Source: Neoscytalidium dimidiatum (taxonomy: Eukaryota > Ascomycota > Dothideomycetes > Botryosphaeriales > Botryosphaeriaceae). Taken from it: a stretch of 64,000 bases of DNA. Positions 1 to 12,387 of this stretch are shown in pieces (positions within the stretch are counted from its first letter, which is position 1; every line of letters begins with the position of its first letter). The notes beneath the pieces are model-generated. The model searched no databases, had not been told where the DNA came from, and saw only the letters and a program-made list of their open reading frames with translations. The DNA is taken from the NCBI GenBank assembly GCA_037367355.1, contig CM074701.1, positions 1,116,001 to 1,180,000 on the forward strand. Reading direction: 5' to 3'. Both the position numbers and the translations under genes were made by a program.

Positions 1-1022
1 CCGGCAACCACTTTGCGCGCCTGCTGGTGACTAACCGAATGTAACAGTCAACACATACCTTTCTTCCTTTCCATTTACACCTCATTCTCCCTCAGCAGCT
101 GCAGCCCCAGGCAACAGTAAAAAGCCGAAAATATTTCTCCATCTCCCTCTTGGTTCAATCGAATCTCAGAACTAGACGTTTTGTTTGTCAGGTCCCCCCA
201 CTTCGTTGGCACCTGATTCCGCGATAAGACCTGTTCGCTAGGCAATAGCTCGACGTCGCCTAATATAGTACAAGTTTGTTCATCGCATTTTTTTCGTATC
301 CCACTAACACCTCCATCAGGCCTGGCGTACCGGTTCATGCCGTCCGCCCGCCGCCCGCCCGCCCGCCCGCCGCCCCTCGTCACCCCAAACCCCGCTCTGT
401 TCTCGCAGCTTCCGTTCCTACAACCAGAGCAGCCTCAAGAGAAAGACCAGCGCTTTTACCTGCAAGAACAACCGCAACTCATTCAGGCAAGCAGCCTACA
501 GAAGTATCCGGCCTCCCGACCATCGCCCCCCTACCGGGGGAGAACAAGAGTTTTCGACGCAGGGCTGCGGCGCAGCGCGCAGATCCTCGCATGAAAGAGT
601 GTAGGGCCAAGATTGGACCGCCGCAGCGGCTTCGTCAAAGCCAATGATTGATTCCCCGGAACCAATCCAATCCCGTTTCCGTAGCTGTCTCCGCGACGCT
701 CGTTCAATGAGAGAAACAGCCTTTTACTGGACTGACTCGTAGTTGCGCTCTCATCGACAGATGCTTAGTGTTCTGCAGAGGGCCAATACACATCAGGCAT
801 GGCTCACCACTACGGGCGTGAGAAGCACCGAAGATGATGATTCGGCCTACGACCTATAAAAGGAGTCTGCGATACCATCGTTTCTGTTGATACTCAAGAC
901 ACCATATTCGTGGATCTCTCACTCCTCCTATCCCGACCACCTGTCGCGGACTATTCCGGAAGAACATCCCGCACACGTACGGCGAGAGCAAATCCGCTCC
1001 CCCTCAGGACCCACCCGCCATC
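1..1022. other. Intergenic, no gene supported
   Basis: No reading frame here has family features or a credible intron structure. The open frames around 280-650 are GC-rich, proline/arginine-biased and overlap in several phases, as expected of noncoding GC-rich DNA. The right part is the promoter and leader of the dehydrogenase that starts at 1023. Confidence 0.5.
855..862 (+). promoter_or_regulatory. TATA box of the short-chain dehydrogenase
   Basis: TATAAAAG lies 161 nt before the ATG at 1023, which would leave a leader of roughly 130 nt. It is a consensus match only; the transcription start is not known. Confidence 0.4.
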
Positions 1023-2032
1023 ATGTCTCCCCCCTCAACTCCCCTCTCCGGCACCTCCTCCTCCTCCTCCACCTCTACCCTCCCCTTCGCCAACAAAGTC
1101 ATCGCCATCACCGGCGCCGCCTCCGGCATCGGCCTCGCAACCGCGCACCTCCTCGCCGCGCGCGGCGCCGCCCTCTCCCTCGCCGACATCAACTCCACTT
1201 CTCTCGCCGAAGCGCGCGCCGCCATCCTCGCGCGAACGCTCTCGGCCCGCGTCCTGGCCACCCCGCTCGACGTGCGCGACCGCGCCGCCGTGCGCGCCTG
1301 GATCCGCGCCACGGTCGAGGCGCTCGGCCCGCTCGCCGGCGCCGCGAACCTGGCGGGCGTGATCAACGAGGGCTTGAACGTGAAGGGCGTGGACGAGACG
1401 CCGGACGAGGAGTGGGAATACGTGGTCGGCGTGAACCTGACGGGAGCGATGGTGTGCGTGAGCGAGGAGGTGGCGGAGATGAAGAGGGCGAACAGGCGGG
1501 TGGAGGAGGGCGGGACGGGCGGCATGGCGATCGTGAACGCGTCGAGCATCGTCGGGCTGCGGGGCGCGCCGCGGTCGAGCGCGTACGCGGCGGCGAAGCA
1601 CGGGGTCGTGGGGTTGACGAAGAGTGTGGCGAGGGAGGTGGGCGAGTGGGGGGTGAGGGTTAATTGTGTTGCGCCGTGAGTTGTGACCCTCTTTTTTCTC
1701 CTGTTTCCTTCTCAGATTGTGGCTTCAATCCTTCTGCTCTTGGTTCTGCCTGGCTTTCATTACATGCTTGACTCGAGTTTCTTTTCTCCTTCGGTACCGC
1801 GGAGCTGGCTGACGCTGACAATTGGGATCCTTTCAGCGGTGTAATTCTGACTCCGATGACGCTGAACCGGCCTGGAGCAAAGGAAGGTCAAAAGGAATGG
1901 AACAAGCTTGCTCCGCTTGGTCGTGCAGGAGATCCTGAAGAGGTAGCGGAAGTGATCGCTTGGCTACTGAGCAGTAACAGTTCCTACATCACGGGTATCG
2001 TACACGAAGTTGATGGAGGGATCCTGGCGTGA
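1023..2032 (+). CDS. Short-chain dehydrogenase/reductase (SDR), NAD(P)-dependent
   Basis: Model: exons 1023-1675 and 1837-2032, 282 aa, one GT...AG intron of 161 nt. The join restores the SDR block VNCVAPGVILTPM across the splice. Motifs seen: TGAASGIG (residues 30-37, dinucleotide binding), NLAG in place of the usual NNAG, the catalytic serine in NASSIVG, YAAAK (Tyr188, Lys192), and the family C-terminus ending in a VDGG motif. A Ser/Thr/Pro-rich leader of about 20 residues precedes the Rossmann fold. This is a classical SDR that oxidises or reduces an alcohol/ketone, probably in the cytosol; the substrate cannot be read from sequence. It is convergent with the glycosyltransferase gene and may be unrelated to the clusters further right. 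Confidence 0.9.
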
Positions 2033-2456
2033 AGTGTTCAGCGTCCGGGTCGGACAGGAGGTGCACAGGCTTTTCTGGCCAAAAGCCAACAGAATAATGA
2101 AGAGGTGTGTCTTCCGAGCTCGTTTGAATTATTGGACCGTGATATCTGAGTCCAAGAGCAGGCTTATTGACAACCGTGTTTAGGCGCATATCACGGCACA
2201 CATACAATGCTCTAGCCATTTAACCCGACGATCAGTACAATTTAAGGCGCAGAATCGTCGAACCGTGTGTTTGAGTCTTGCTCATATTCCAGAACTTGGG
2301 CGATTTTCCGGCCGTTGTGGATTCTGGTCGCGACGACCAGTTGGTGTGCACTCACAGTTCCCAGGAATACCATCTCACCCAGAGAGCATGAGGAATTAAA
2401 AGTGAAATCTCAGGAATATGCTAATCTACCAACAGAAAACGTGGATATACAGTTTT

Positions 2457-4042
2457 TCAAAATAACCTGGCCTCGTCTATGCTGTTGCGAAGGCAAATGT
2501 TCTCTCTGGCAAATGCACTGTACCTGTCCAGGATGTCTGTCTTACTTATACCATCATGCTGCATATTGAATGAGTAATGGGCGACCAATCCTCTACCGTC
2601 GACTACAGCGTCTACTCCCGTAAGGCGTTGTTAGTCCTGTGTCTTCATTCGCAATAACCAATGCAGATACAATAAGTAAAAGGCTAAGGGATAACAGATT
2701 ACAGCAATCGTCAAAATACCTTTTCAAGGCTCGGGTACAATTGTATTGCCCTGGAACTGTGCAGATTTTGATGCGGTAGGGATAAGAGAAGCGCACTTAC
2801 GTCTGTTCGTCAAGAACGGCATGATCACGCTCAAATGCTGCTCATCATCCGCCGGTATTGGCTTGCTCGATATCAGGTCCAGACCCCAGATGGCGACGAA
2901 CTGGATGCCCAGTCTCAGGTATTCGTAGTCCCAAGTCCGGAACTTGTATCGCCAAAGACTGCGGTCCTCGACTCGAGACAGAAAGCTGTAGTGCAGTTGC
3001 GCACCAGCAGGCCACCACCACCACCCACGATTGTAGTCATAGTCGATTGCGTGTACGGGCGTCGTGTCAACGGACGGAGAGCCTTGCGTGCCGGGCGCCA
3101 GCGGGAGCCAGCGGTGACCCTCGAATGGCGGGGTGAAGCTGTCATCCGGTGTCCATCCATCCGCGCCGGCCCCCGGCGGGGGCACCCAATTTGGTAATTG
3201 TGAGGCGCGCCACTGGGGCTGGGTTAAGTTCTCGAAGGGATATGGCCTGGATAGTTCGGGAAGATATGGTCTTAAAGCGCCTAGGTGGCGATGCACCCAG
3301 GCGAGCGGAGATTGGTTGATCACGTTCGCGGAGACGAGGAAGTACTCGGGATGCTCGAGCTTCGTCTGGACGAGGGTGGGAATGGCTGTGTCTTCGATGA
3401 AGACTACGTCATCGTCCATTTTGATGTAAAGTGTTTGCGGCTCAATTTGCTCGTATGCACTTGAGTAGTCGTGGTACCCGAATGTGACGTTCTGTCGTCG
3501 ATATTGTGGCACAGCAGCCACCCGATAATCGAGCCATGCCAGGTCTGCTGTGTTGTTTGTGCGCGCTACGAAGACCACTTCGTCGAGAAGGCCGCCATTG
3601 GCCACAAGATTTCTCTGCGCAGCGGGCATCGTCAACCAAACCAGTCCATTACTTGTTCCTGCCTGTTACTTACCTGCAAATAACAGTCCAGTATTGAGAC
3701 TGTTTCTCTTCTGCCGTAGAAGACGAGCCCCACGATCTTGAGGCCCAGTGGCTTCTTAAAATCTGGAGGCGTGCCTTCGAGTGGTGAATCCTTGGCCAGA
3801 ACAGACCAATTCCGCTCCAAAACCTTGTGCTTTACCGACCCGATAAGTGGCGTCCCATTCGACAGTGCGCAACTTTGGAATATCACGATAATAATAAAGA
3901 ACACGATGCCCATGGGTATTAGGGCCTTTGTGGTGAATTGAGGCGACCGTAGCAATTCCATGTTGCTACTCCGAGTGTGAAACATCGCTGGGGTAATTGG
4001 AAGGAGCGAGAACTTCAAAAACAGAGAAAATGGGGACAGCAA
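2457..4042 (-). CDS. Type II membrane glycosyltransferase-like protein with DDD motif
   Basis: Model on the minus strand: exons 4042-3674, 3614-2801 and 2611-2457, 445 aa. A hydrophobic stretch near residues 43-60 is a signal anchor, so the enzyme should face the Golgi/ER lumen. A DDDV motif (residues 190-193) fits the DxD metal-nucleotide-sugar site. The third exon supplies the end (VVDGRGLVAHYSF) expected for this fungal family; it is reached only if the 189-nt intron 2800-2612 is removed. Introns: GTAAGT...GCAG (3673-3615) and GTAAGT...GTAG (2800-2612). The start could also be an internal Met near 3985. Family-level activity is likely; donor sugar and acceptor are unknown. It is divergent from the acyltransferase gene, 334 nt away, so surface-glycan modification by both is possible. 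Confidence 0.8.
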
Positions 4043-4376
4043 GCTAAGAGAGACAAGAAGTGAGTGAATCTTGGCTGATGCTTCTTTACTTCTTTACTTG
4101 CTGCAAACACCCTTTTTGCCCGGCTCGATGAGGCGAATCGCCGCGGCACTGGAATGGGAGGCTAAATCTGTTCTCTGGTCGTTCATTTGGTAGGCCTGCG
4201 TCCCTTCGAACGGCAAGTTGCGGCAACGCGACGCACTGGAATGAAGGGACGGATTCCCACCCGTCGTGTCGAGTTTTTATCCAAATTCCGTAGACCGATT
4301 CTTCGCTGCCCCAGCTGCATGATATGTCTCCCGCTCTCCTACAACAGCTGCTGTTCCTCGTTTCTTTCCAGACGAC
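4043..4376. promoter_or_regulatory. Shared promoter region, glycosyltransferase and acyltransferase
   Basis: This 334-nt stretch separates two head-to-head genes whose products are both membrane enzymes of possible surface-glycan modification. I see no convincing TATA box or regulator site. Confidence 0.45.
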
Positions 4377-5963
4377 ATGTTGCCACCACCATACCCAACG
4401 ATGGAACTCGCATCTTCAACCATTTCACAAGTAGCCAGAAGGGTCATGTGGGCCTGCATACCTAGTTTCCTACAGCCATACTTTTCAGCAAAAGCAGATC
4501 TACCAGATGGAACCCCAGCGATCAGGCTAAAAGCCAAAGCAGCACGCACGGCCTACCTGGACGGCCTCCGCGGCACCGCAGCGCTCTTCGTCTTCCTCGG
4601 ACACCTAATGTGGACCTACCATAGCTGGGTCGAGTACGGCTGGGGCGACGGGCCCACGAACCGGCGCATCCTCCAGCTCCCCCCGCTCCGCCTCATCTAC
4701 TCGGGCCACGCCATGGTATCCCTCTTCTTCGTCGTCGGCGGCTTCGTCTCGTCCGCGAAAGCCATCCGGCTCTCGCGCCAGAAACCGCACCAGCACGCAC
4801 AAGTCTACCTCGCCCTCACCTCCTCGCTCTTCCGCCGAGGCATCCGCCTCTACCTCCCGCCCCTCGCCTCCACCTTCGTCACCATGTGCACGATCCGCCT
4901 GGGGCTGTGGGAGCCGGCGAGGCAGTACGCGTCCATGCCGTACGTCTTCCAGGCCGACAACCACCACGTGCGGCTGCCGACGCTCGGCGCGCAGCTGCGG
5001 GATTGGTGGGCCCAGTTCCTCGGCCTGACGAACGTGTGGTCGTACTACAATCGCGTGTACTGGCAGCCGTACTACAACCAGTACGATCCGCACCTCTGGA
5101 CCGTGCCGATGGAGATGCGCGGGAGCCTGGTCGTCACGGTGGCGCTGCTGGCCTTGCTGAGGTGCCGCGTCGGGTGGCGGTTTGCACTCATGTCGGCGGT
5201 TGTGGCGTTCTGCGGGTACTGGGACCGGTGGGAGTGCATGGAGTTCGTCGTGGGCGCGATGTTGGCGGAGCTGTGCATGGTCGTGGCGGAGACGGGAGAG
5301 CTCAGGAACGGGATGGGCGACGTTGTCGAAAGGAGCAGTGATGAGGGCTTCCCTCGGTCGAGCGTCGAGGAAGAGATGGAGATGATGGGGCTGCTGCTGG
5401 AGAAGCCTGAATGGGCCAAATCGCTCGCCTTCTCCCCGGGCCAAACCCTGGTGAGATGGGCGAGGAGGCCTGCAGTCCGGCGGAGCTTGCGGATTGCGCT
5501 CTTTCTCGTTGCGATGTATCTCTTTGCCGCCCCGAACCACCGCTATGAGTCAGCAACCGGGTACTCCATCATACCCTATATTGTCCCCAGCAGCATCTCG
5601 GATCCTAAGCGGTTCGTTCATGGTGTTGGCGCTGCTCTGCTCATTCTTTCTGTCTGTTGGACACCTCTTCTCCAGAAGATTTTTAATCATCCTGTGCCGC
5701 AATATCTCGGGAGTATAAGCTATTCCTTATACATCTGCCACGGGCCGATGATTCACATGGTGGGCATGTACGTCACACCCACTATCTGGTCTGTAGTTGG
5801 TTACGAGACCATGGGCGCGTGGTTGTTTGGCTTCTGCGTTGGTAGCTGCATTGTCATTATGGTGGTATTTTGGGCTGCTGACCTGTTTTGGAGAGTTATT
5901 GACACGAATTGTGTGACTGTAGCGCGGTGGTTCGAGAACGTGTGCTTCGAGAAGGATGAGTAA
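4377..5963 (+). CDS. Acyltransferase family 3 membrane protein
   Basis: Single exon, 528 aa, with no intron needed. The N-terminal core YLDGLRGTAALFVFLGHL is the signature of acyltransferase-3 (OafA/NodX/PF01757) proteins; the following segments are about ten hydrophobic spans, and HLWTVPMEMRGSLVV is another conserved loop. A loop near residues 310-350 is acidic and probably cytosolic. Such proteins move an acyl group, often acetyl, from CoA onto a sugar or lipid in a membrane. Starts at residue 1 or at the second Met eight codons on are both possible. The head-to-head glycosyltransferase suggests joint action on a glycan, which is inference only. Confidence 0.88.
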   Translation: MLPPPYPTMELASSTISQVARRVMWACIPSFLQPYFSAKADLPDGTPAIRLKAKAARTAYLDGLRGTAALFVFLGHLMWTYHSWVEYGWGDGPTNRRILQLPPLRLIYSGHAMVSLFFVVGGFVSSAKAIRLSRQKPHQHAQVYLALTSSLFRRGIRLYLPPLASTFVTMCTIRLGLWEPARQYASMPYVFQADNHHVRLPTLGAQLRDWWAQFLGLTNVWSYYNRVYWQPYYNQYDPHLWTVPMEMRGSLVVTVALLALLRCRVGWRFALMSAVVAFCGYWDRWECMEFVVGAMLAELCMVVAETGELRNGMGDVVERSSDEGFPRSSVEEEMEMMGLLLEKPEWAKSLAFSPGQTLVRWARRPAVRRSLRIALFLVAMYLFAAPNHRYESATGYSIIPYIVPSSISDPKRFVHGVGAALLILSVCWTPLLQKIFNHPVPQYLGSISYSLYICHGPMIHMVGMYVTPTIWSVVGYETMGAWLFGFCVGSCIVIMVVFWAADLFWRVIDTNCVTVARWFENVCFEKDE

Positions 5964-7316
5964 GACTCTCTCACGTTTGAAAAAGAATTAGGATTTGTCG
6001 TTTCCACTCTCCTGGTTGATGCAACAGAGTAACGGTGAAGGTCCAACTGATAAAGGCTTCAAGTAGACGATAGCGGAGGAATGCACGTGGGCACCAATGA
6101 TAGACATTACTGTGGAGCTTCATCTAATGCAAAACCCCTTTCAACGTAAGATTTCAATCCTTGCGCAAGGGACTTGCCAGCCGTTCACAAGGGAAGGTCA
6201 ACAGAACGATAGGCTCGAAGGGATGACACGCGCCTGGGAATGCGAGCTCATCACTAAAGTGGAAACGGAAAGGAGAATGCTCCGCATGGCTGGATGCTAT
6301 GTTCCGGATATGGTCTCTTCTTTGGAAACGCAGCACACTCTTGTGTACTCTGATAGGCAAAATGCCGCTGCAGCAAGCGCTATAGCGATATATTTGCCAC
6401 TGATAAGTTCCAAGGATTGTGAAAGGAGCGCCAAGTAACGAGCGAAGCCTGCCGCGGTGCAACTGCTGTAGGGGTATGTGCGAGAGACGGAAAAAGCTGA
6501 TGGTCGGGTCAGTCGGTGACGCAGCAGGGAAAGTCGCCTCGGTTATTGACAGCCGATATGTCATGGCCGTTGCAATCTGACGCTATGGCGATGTGTGGGC
6601 GGTACTCTCGGCTGAAACCCCTGCTATTGAGATATTGGCGGTCCCCATCTTCCATGGTCTAATCGAGATTAGTTCTCTTGAATCCTTCTCAGCCTTGCCT
6701 CGAGGCGATGTCGAACTGCTTCCGAAAGCCTTGCAGATCGCGCGGCTGATGCGTTCAGCGGTGGCCACCTGGATGAACTTTAATTGGTCAAGCGCTCGAA
6801 GGATGAGGCTTTGACAATACGCGTATCCGCAAAGTCGATCATTGTACAAAACAAAAGTCCCACAATGCCGGTGGCATCAGCTCGCTAGGGTCCAAACAAT
6901 GTTCTCCACAAGCTGACAGCTGCCGATACGCGTGTTTTCCTACCCGTACGTAGTACATGGTCATCCTCGGCTAACCATGCATCGGCGTATCCTACAATCT
7001 TGTCTACTCACTGTTGAAGAGAGGCTATGTTCGTGGAGAAACATGTGATCTCATTCCCAGAAGTGCGGGGCAATTGACCAAATTTCAGGCAATAGCATCC
7101 GTTGACGCGGATCAAAGCTTTGCCTGTTCTTCCTCGTTCAGCAAGCGCGTACACACAATTTCAGATCGCTGCTTACTATGAGTGCAAGGCTTTGCGTTTG
7201 TGGCGAAGCCTCGATCTCCCTCTCGCAGTTCAGACAAAATGGTGTCATTCAGCATATATAAATGATCACCACAGCCAATTCCTATCGTCAACCGACAATC
7301 TCTGCCACCAACAAAC
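5964..7316. other. Intergenic, no gene supported
   Basis: About 1.35 kb. Open frames are short, lack family features and overlap on both strands. The last 60 nt contain the TATA box of the peptidase gene. Confidence 0.45.
7255..7262 (+). promoter_or_regulatory. TATA box of the TAP-type peptidase
   Basis: TATATAAA sits 55-62 nt before the ATG at 7317, a normal distance for a fungal promoter with a short leader. Confidence 0.55.
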
Positions 7317-9178
7317 ATGCCTTCTCGCCTTCACTATCTTCAACTTCTCTCAGCCCAGGCCATTTTAGCTCTTGCTGCGCCGCAACCTCCCTACCCGTCT
7401 TCGAACCAGAGTCAGGGCATTCAGTGGAGTCCATGTGGTTTCGAAGAGGAAACGCTACCGATGTTATGCGGGACTCTTCCTGTCCCCTTAGACTACTCGA
7501 CGCCAAACTCTACTGAAACACTCACTCTCGAGCTCTCAAAGGTCCCTGCAACAAAACAACCTTCTCTAGGAAGTATCCTATTGAACTTTGGCGGCCCTGG
7601 AGACGAAGCTCGTCATACTCTAGGCACGCTTGGTTCGAAATTGAACGTGTAAGATGACATTTCTGAAGGCTGCCAGTAGCCAAACGAACACAAGTTTTGA
7701 CCCTCATCTTATAGGTACACTGGCGGCCATTACGACCTTGTCTCATTTGATCCAAGGTACAAATCTCAATTCAGGAGATGATTCTACCAAGGATATACTG
7801 AGATTTCGTGACCTTACAGAGGAACCGGGAACACCCTTCCATTCTCATGTTACCGAGACGAAAGCGAGAAGCTCATTTCAAGTTTAAACAACCGCGTCGT
7901 ATCGGGTAACTCCTCCGATACAGCACATGGGGAACTCTGGGGCATCTCACAAGTCTACGTTGACACCTGTCGGAACAATCCCAACGCCACGAGAATCGGC
8001 GGTATTATCGGAACGGCTTTTACAGCTAAAGATTTGATCACTGTTATCGATGCTCTCGGCGAAGATGGGTTGCTGAGATATTGGGGTAGGAAAACACACC
8101 AAAACATCTCCTTGTTGTGATTTAGACTCACCAACAACTCAGGTTTCTCCTACGGCACTGCATTGGGAGCGACCGTTGCCGCCATGTTTCCTGACAGAGT
8201 CGAAAGGATAATCTTGGATGGGGTTCTGAACATTCATCAATACTGGCATGATCAGTAAGCTGTCTCACCCGCATCTGACATTAGTAAAGTCGTTGCTGAC
8301 TACTTCATTCTCTGTCTGAAGTGATATCGAAATGTATCACAGCACGGACGAGGCATTCTCTGGCTTTCTCGAAGCATGCTTCGAAGCAGGCGACCGGTGT
8401 GCCCTGGCTCGCCCGAACATGACAGCCTCAAGCTTCGAATCAGAATTCTACAGCTGGTTGAACTATCTCAAGTTCCATCCTATTCCCGCCCCTGGGGGAT
8501 ATCTTCTCGACTACAGTACCGTGAGAAGTTGGATGCTAGGCTCGCTCTACTCGCCCAGGAGCTTTCCTCTATTGGCTGAATACATCAACAGTGCTATGAC
8601 CGGAAATCTAACCGCATTTGATGAAAGCACGGCTCTCGCGAGCACGCCAGCAGAAGCCAGAATTGGCATACTGTGTGGCGACAAGATCTCACGGGCTTCT
8701 AGCATAGAAGACGTACTTCCCAAAGTCGAGGAGGTATCAGATTTGAGCAAACTCGCAGGTGACACAGCTGCATACATCGTCATGCAGTGCGCTCGGTGGC
8801 GGATGGATGCTAAAGAGCGGTACTTGGGAGATTACAACGTTGAGACGAGGCATCCTGTCCTCACAATTGGTAACACCTACGATCCGGTCACGCCTTTCGT
8901 CTCCGCTGTAAATGCAAGTGAGAGTTTCCCTCACAGCGTGGCTCTGCAACATAACGGCTTCGGGGTATGCCCACTCTGCTCTGCGCTTTACATGGAAGCT
9001 AATGAATACGCATCCACAGCACACCTCAATTGCTCAAGCTTCAGTTTGCACTGTCAAGGCTATTCAAGAATACCTTGTGAACGGGACGATGCCTGCACCT
9101 GGAACTGTGTGTGAAATAGACGAACCACTCTTCTCAGACTTGACATGGGAAGATGTTATCCCGAGCACTATCTCTTGA
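7317..9178 (+). CDS. Secreted TAP-type serine peptidase/hydrolase (alpha/beta fold)
   Basis: Model: exons 7317-7648, 7715-7756, 7820-8085, 8143-8254, 8322-8964, 9020-9178; 517 aa, phase intact across all five introns. Exon 2 is only 42 nt. A signal peptide spans about residues 1-20 (ends near LALAAPQ). Catalytic triad: nucleophile in GFSYGTALG, whose first Gly is split by intron 3; Asp in NTYDPVTPF; His in NGFGHTS, created only when the last intron is removed. LLNFGGPG is the oxyanion segment typical of tripeptidyl-aminopeptidase relatives, and the C-terminal segment matches the TAP-like domain (PF08386). It probably cleaves peptides or esters outside the cell. The 3' UTR has an 18-T run (9212-9229). 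Confidence 0.9.
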
Positions 9179-9211
9179 GCTAAGTATCGTCTCTGGTTCT
9201 TGGTTTCCATC

Positions 9212-9229
9212 TTTTTTTTTTTTTTTTTT
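9212..9229 (+). repeat. Poly(T) run, 18 nt
   Basis: Homopolymer just after the peptidase stop codon; likely in its 3' UTR. Confidence 0.9.
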
Positions 9230-9425
9230 CAATTATAAACAATGGTGTATTCATGGACTTTATACGATTCTCCAGCATGGCGCGTTGCTGTTAATCCATT
9301 TTGTTCCAATACTAATCGTCGTTATATTGAGTAATCTATATTTCATATATATGTTTCACATACATTGATTAGCCCTTTACGAGTCATCAGATTTTTCATG
9401 CAAGATATCTCCTTCAGCTAACTTA

Positions 9426-10780
9426 TCATTCTCCGTCTGCACTCATTTCCAAGATTTCGAAGCGGTATGGATAAACATCCTCTATCAGTGCAGGTAGTCC
9501 AACCTGCTGCCGAGCCCAGGACATCGCTTCCTGAAAGTTCGGTAAAGAGATGGATCTTGACCGCTTCAAGGTGTCGGAGATCTCTATGGCTAGCCTCTGT
9601 CCCAATGAGGTAGCCCACCAGGACTTCTTTCCGTGCCATTCGAGCAGTACTGCAAAGTACATGAGAATGAGTAAGGCCATTGGATCAGACATTCTGACAG
9701 CCTGAGTAAATTTTCGGCCCGCAAATATGGGAAAGGCTATCAAAAAGCCCTGAATCCACCCTCTGGCTTCCTCGGCGAAACAGCGCTCCAAATTATTGAT
9801 AATACTTTGGTACGAATCATGGAGAGAATCGGACCCGTCCGCAGCGGGTTCGTGTAACGAATCGTTGATGGATCTAAGCCGGGAAAATACTTCTCGCGTT
9901 TCGACATCTAAGACTTCAGGCGATGCGGCTTCCATGGCTGTTACAATGCGAATCGATTCTATGCTCTCCATGAGCCATTGGTAGCACCGTACGGCGACCA
10001 AAGTGGATCCTCTGAGCAAGTCAAAAATCACCGGGATTTGCGACAGCACGTTTGGAAGGCTGCCGTCGCCGTCATCCCGTGGGAATTGTAACGCGGCAAC
10101 GTTAATTATTCCAATAGCGACAGCGAGAAGGTAGAGGCTGTCGTGGTTCTCCCGGGTAATGTTGTTGATGTCTTCACGAAATGTCCGGATGCACTTATCG
10201 TAATACCCCATGGCCGCGTGATGATAAATCGCCGATTGTGTTCCTTCGGAAGTGGTGGCCATATCGAGCGCAGATAGAGCAAGTATTCCATTCAAGAGAC
10301 AGTCGTATTGAAGGCCCTTTCGCGGTACATCGTGTTGCATCAGCGAGTAGTCTTGAGGTATGCTGCAAACACCCAGGTAGGTTCTTGTAGACCATCGATG
10401 CATCAATTCCAGCTCAAGCATTCTGCTGGACCCCGAAGAGTCCGGGGAGAGGCGCGGAGTTATGTCACGGGAAATGCTCGGCTTGGAGACGGTTGATTGA
10501 CTGGACGAGCGGGCTTGTCGAGCTCTTGAACTCGGATAAGTGCAAGTTGATGAACGAGCTACGCAATTCGCGCATGGCGGACCCTGTTCGTCGCACTGCC
10601 GTTACAGTTAGTCAAGGGCCCAGGATAACATCTCAGAGGAATATGCGCTAGTATGGGAAGGGCTACATCATGAGCTGGACGTACCTTAATATGCTTCTGT
10701 TTGCAGCTTAGGCACCCTCGACGCGACTTCGTGTGAGACTTCCGTTTCTGCATAGCGCTGGTCTTCTGGCGTCTCTCCAC
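9426..10780 (-). CDS. Zn2Cys6 transcription factor, Upc2-like
   Basis: Model on the minus strand: exons 10780-10685 and 10595-9426, 421 aa. The first exon encodes HTKSRRGCLSCKQKHIK and the second resumes at CDEQGPPCANCVARSSTC; together they give CX2CX6CX5CX2CX6C, the fungal zinc cluster. The intron therefore splits the DNA-binding domain between Lys and the third Cys, a common position. The rest (LMHRWSTRTYLGV onward) matches the short fungal-specific domain of Upc2/sterol-uptake-type regulators rather than the longer Fungal_trans type. It is divergent from the transporter at 12388, 1.6 kb away, and could control that gene and the peptidase. Target genes are not shown by the sequence. Confidence 0.87.
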
Positions 10781-12387
10781 ACCGCAACTTGGGAGATGAA
10801 CTGTGGATCAAGTGCGGCTCTGTTCGGAAGTGGAGTTTTCTGTGCAGAAGTGGTCTGATGAAGACACCGCGGAGCAGTATCACGCCGCTCTTCAGCTCCC
10901 TTTGCGGGGTGTGACAGAGCCAAGCCAGCGCAGGATTTCAGCCCCACGGCGTCGCCGATACACAGCCACTCAGCTGATGCCAAGCCACAAGCCCCAATTA
11001 ACCAAAGATCCTTCGCTTCGCAAGATATTCTCCAATCAGGAATCTGCGTTGCTGGTTCCTCACAAATTGCCTGCGCCTTGCCGTAGTGGCCTTGAAATAT
11101 TCCAACCTCCGAGATCACCCTGTTTTTCGGGAGATTGCCGAAGTTCGCTCCGCCTGAACGTTCTTCTCAAAACTAACAGACGTGATCGGATTTCGAAAGA
11201 GGCTATGACGTCCCCATTTCTTTGTTGTGAGGTCGCATTAATACACAGGTGATGCCTTATCGATAGTCGAAACGGTTTCCTCATCGAGCCTTTCGCGGCC
11301 ACATTCATCCATGTCGACAGCCATTCGTATAACGTGACCTCACCTTATACTTGTCTAAGTACTAACCAAAACTGATCTTCGAGTGTTCCCGTGCTAAGTT
11401 TAAGCTATCTTAAGGGACATATTATTCCGCTATTTGGCTTGAAAACCATAAGGGCTCTCCGCATTCGCATGCGAAACACACGAACTCGAATGTTCTGCCC
11501 AATATACTCTCGATAATAGTACAGACTTCTCTTTTGTTTCATGGATGATCTGAGGACCGTTAGGGTTTTCCATATTTCTGAGCCTGAATGCACAGCTTTG
11601 TATTGTTGCAATAAAAAGTGATATTCAACAAGTCCAAAACATCGTTCGAGAGACTATCAGTAGAGATGCGAGCCTTTGCCGCCTTTGTCAGATCACGGAA
11701 ACCCGGGAAGAGCTTATGATCGAGGACGCAGGATAACTCTAGCCTGATCGTGCTCCTCCATGCTTTCTTTCTCAGCATCTGCAATCAACTTGTCATTATT
11801 ACCAGCAATAGGCTGTGCGCTGCAATGCGCCCAAAAAAAAAAAAAAAAAAAGGACGTCCCCGATGCTAATACAGGTCCCAATCATCAGCCATAACTCAAC
11901 AGTGTTCATATGCATTCAGGAATAGGATGCATCTCAAAGACCCCCACGCAACCCTCCTTGCGCGATAAGATGCATGTCATTACAACCTCAACGTCCTGCT
12001 GCTCCGGATGGAGAATCACCGTGCCAGTTCTAGTAACATGGGCGATGCGAGATCTCGGAAAACCTATGGATCCTTGCTGCTTCGGCCGCTGTGGCACCTT
12101 CTTCAAACATAATCCCGGTCGGGTGCTTCTCCGGTACGCACTTGTGGGGTGGCGGAAACACGGCGCCCCTTTCCCCACAGCTTTTCCGCCGACGCCGCTA
12201 ACATGGGCGTTCATCAAACCGGGGTAAGGTGCGGGGAAGCTTGTGCCGCCTTATCGAATTCAAGGCCAGATCTTATTTATTGACCAAGCCTTGGCTCCCG
12301 GCGCCACGGCAATCAAGCACTCTCTGCCTCCTTTTCTTCTGCTATTTTCGTTTGGGTCTCCAGCTCGCCTCCGACCGTTCGAGCAAG
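10781..12387. other. Intergenic region between the Upc2-like regulator and the transporter
   Basis: About 1.6 kb between two divergent genes. Open frames here have no family features. It holds an 18-A run (11833-11850). The final 200 nt are pyrimidine-rich, as in many fungal core promoters. Confidence 0.5.

Noticed and set aside
276..647. Open frames in the left GC-rich region
   Set aside because: Arg/Pro-rich by composition, overlapping in several frames, no family motif and no good promoter.
3632..3697. Reading the glycosyltransferase N-terminal exon and main exon as two separate genes
   Set aside because: A normal 59-nt GT-AG intron joins them in phase and gives a single type II membrane protein.
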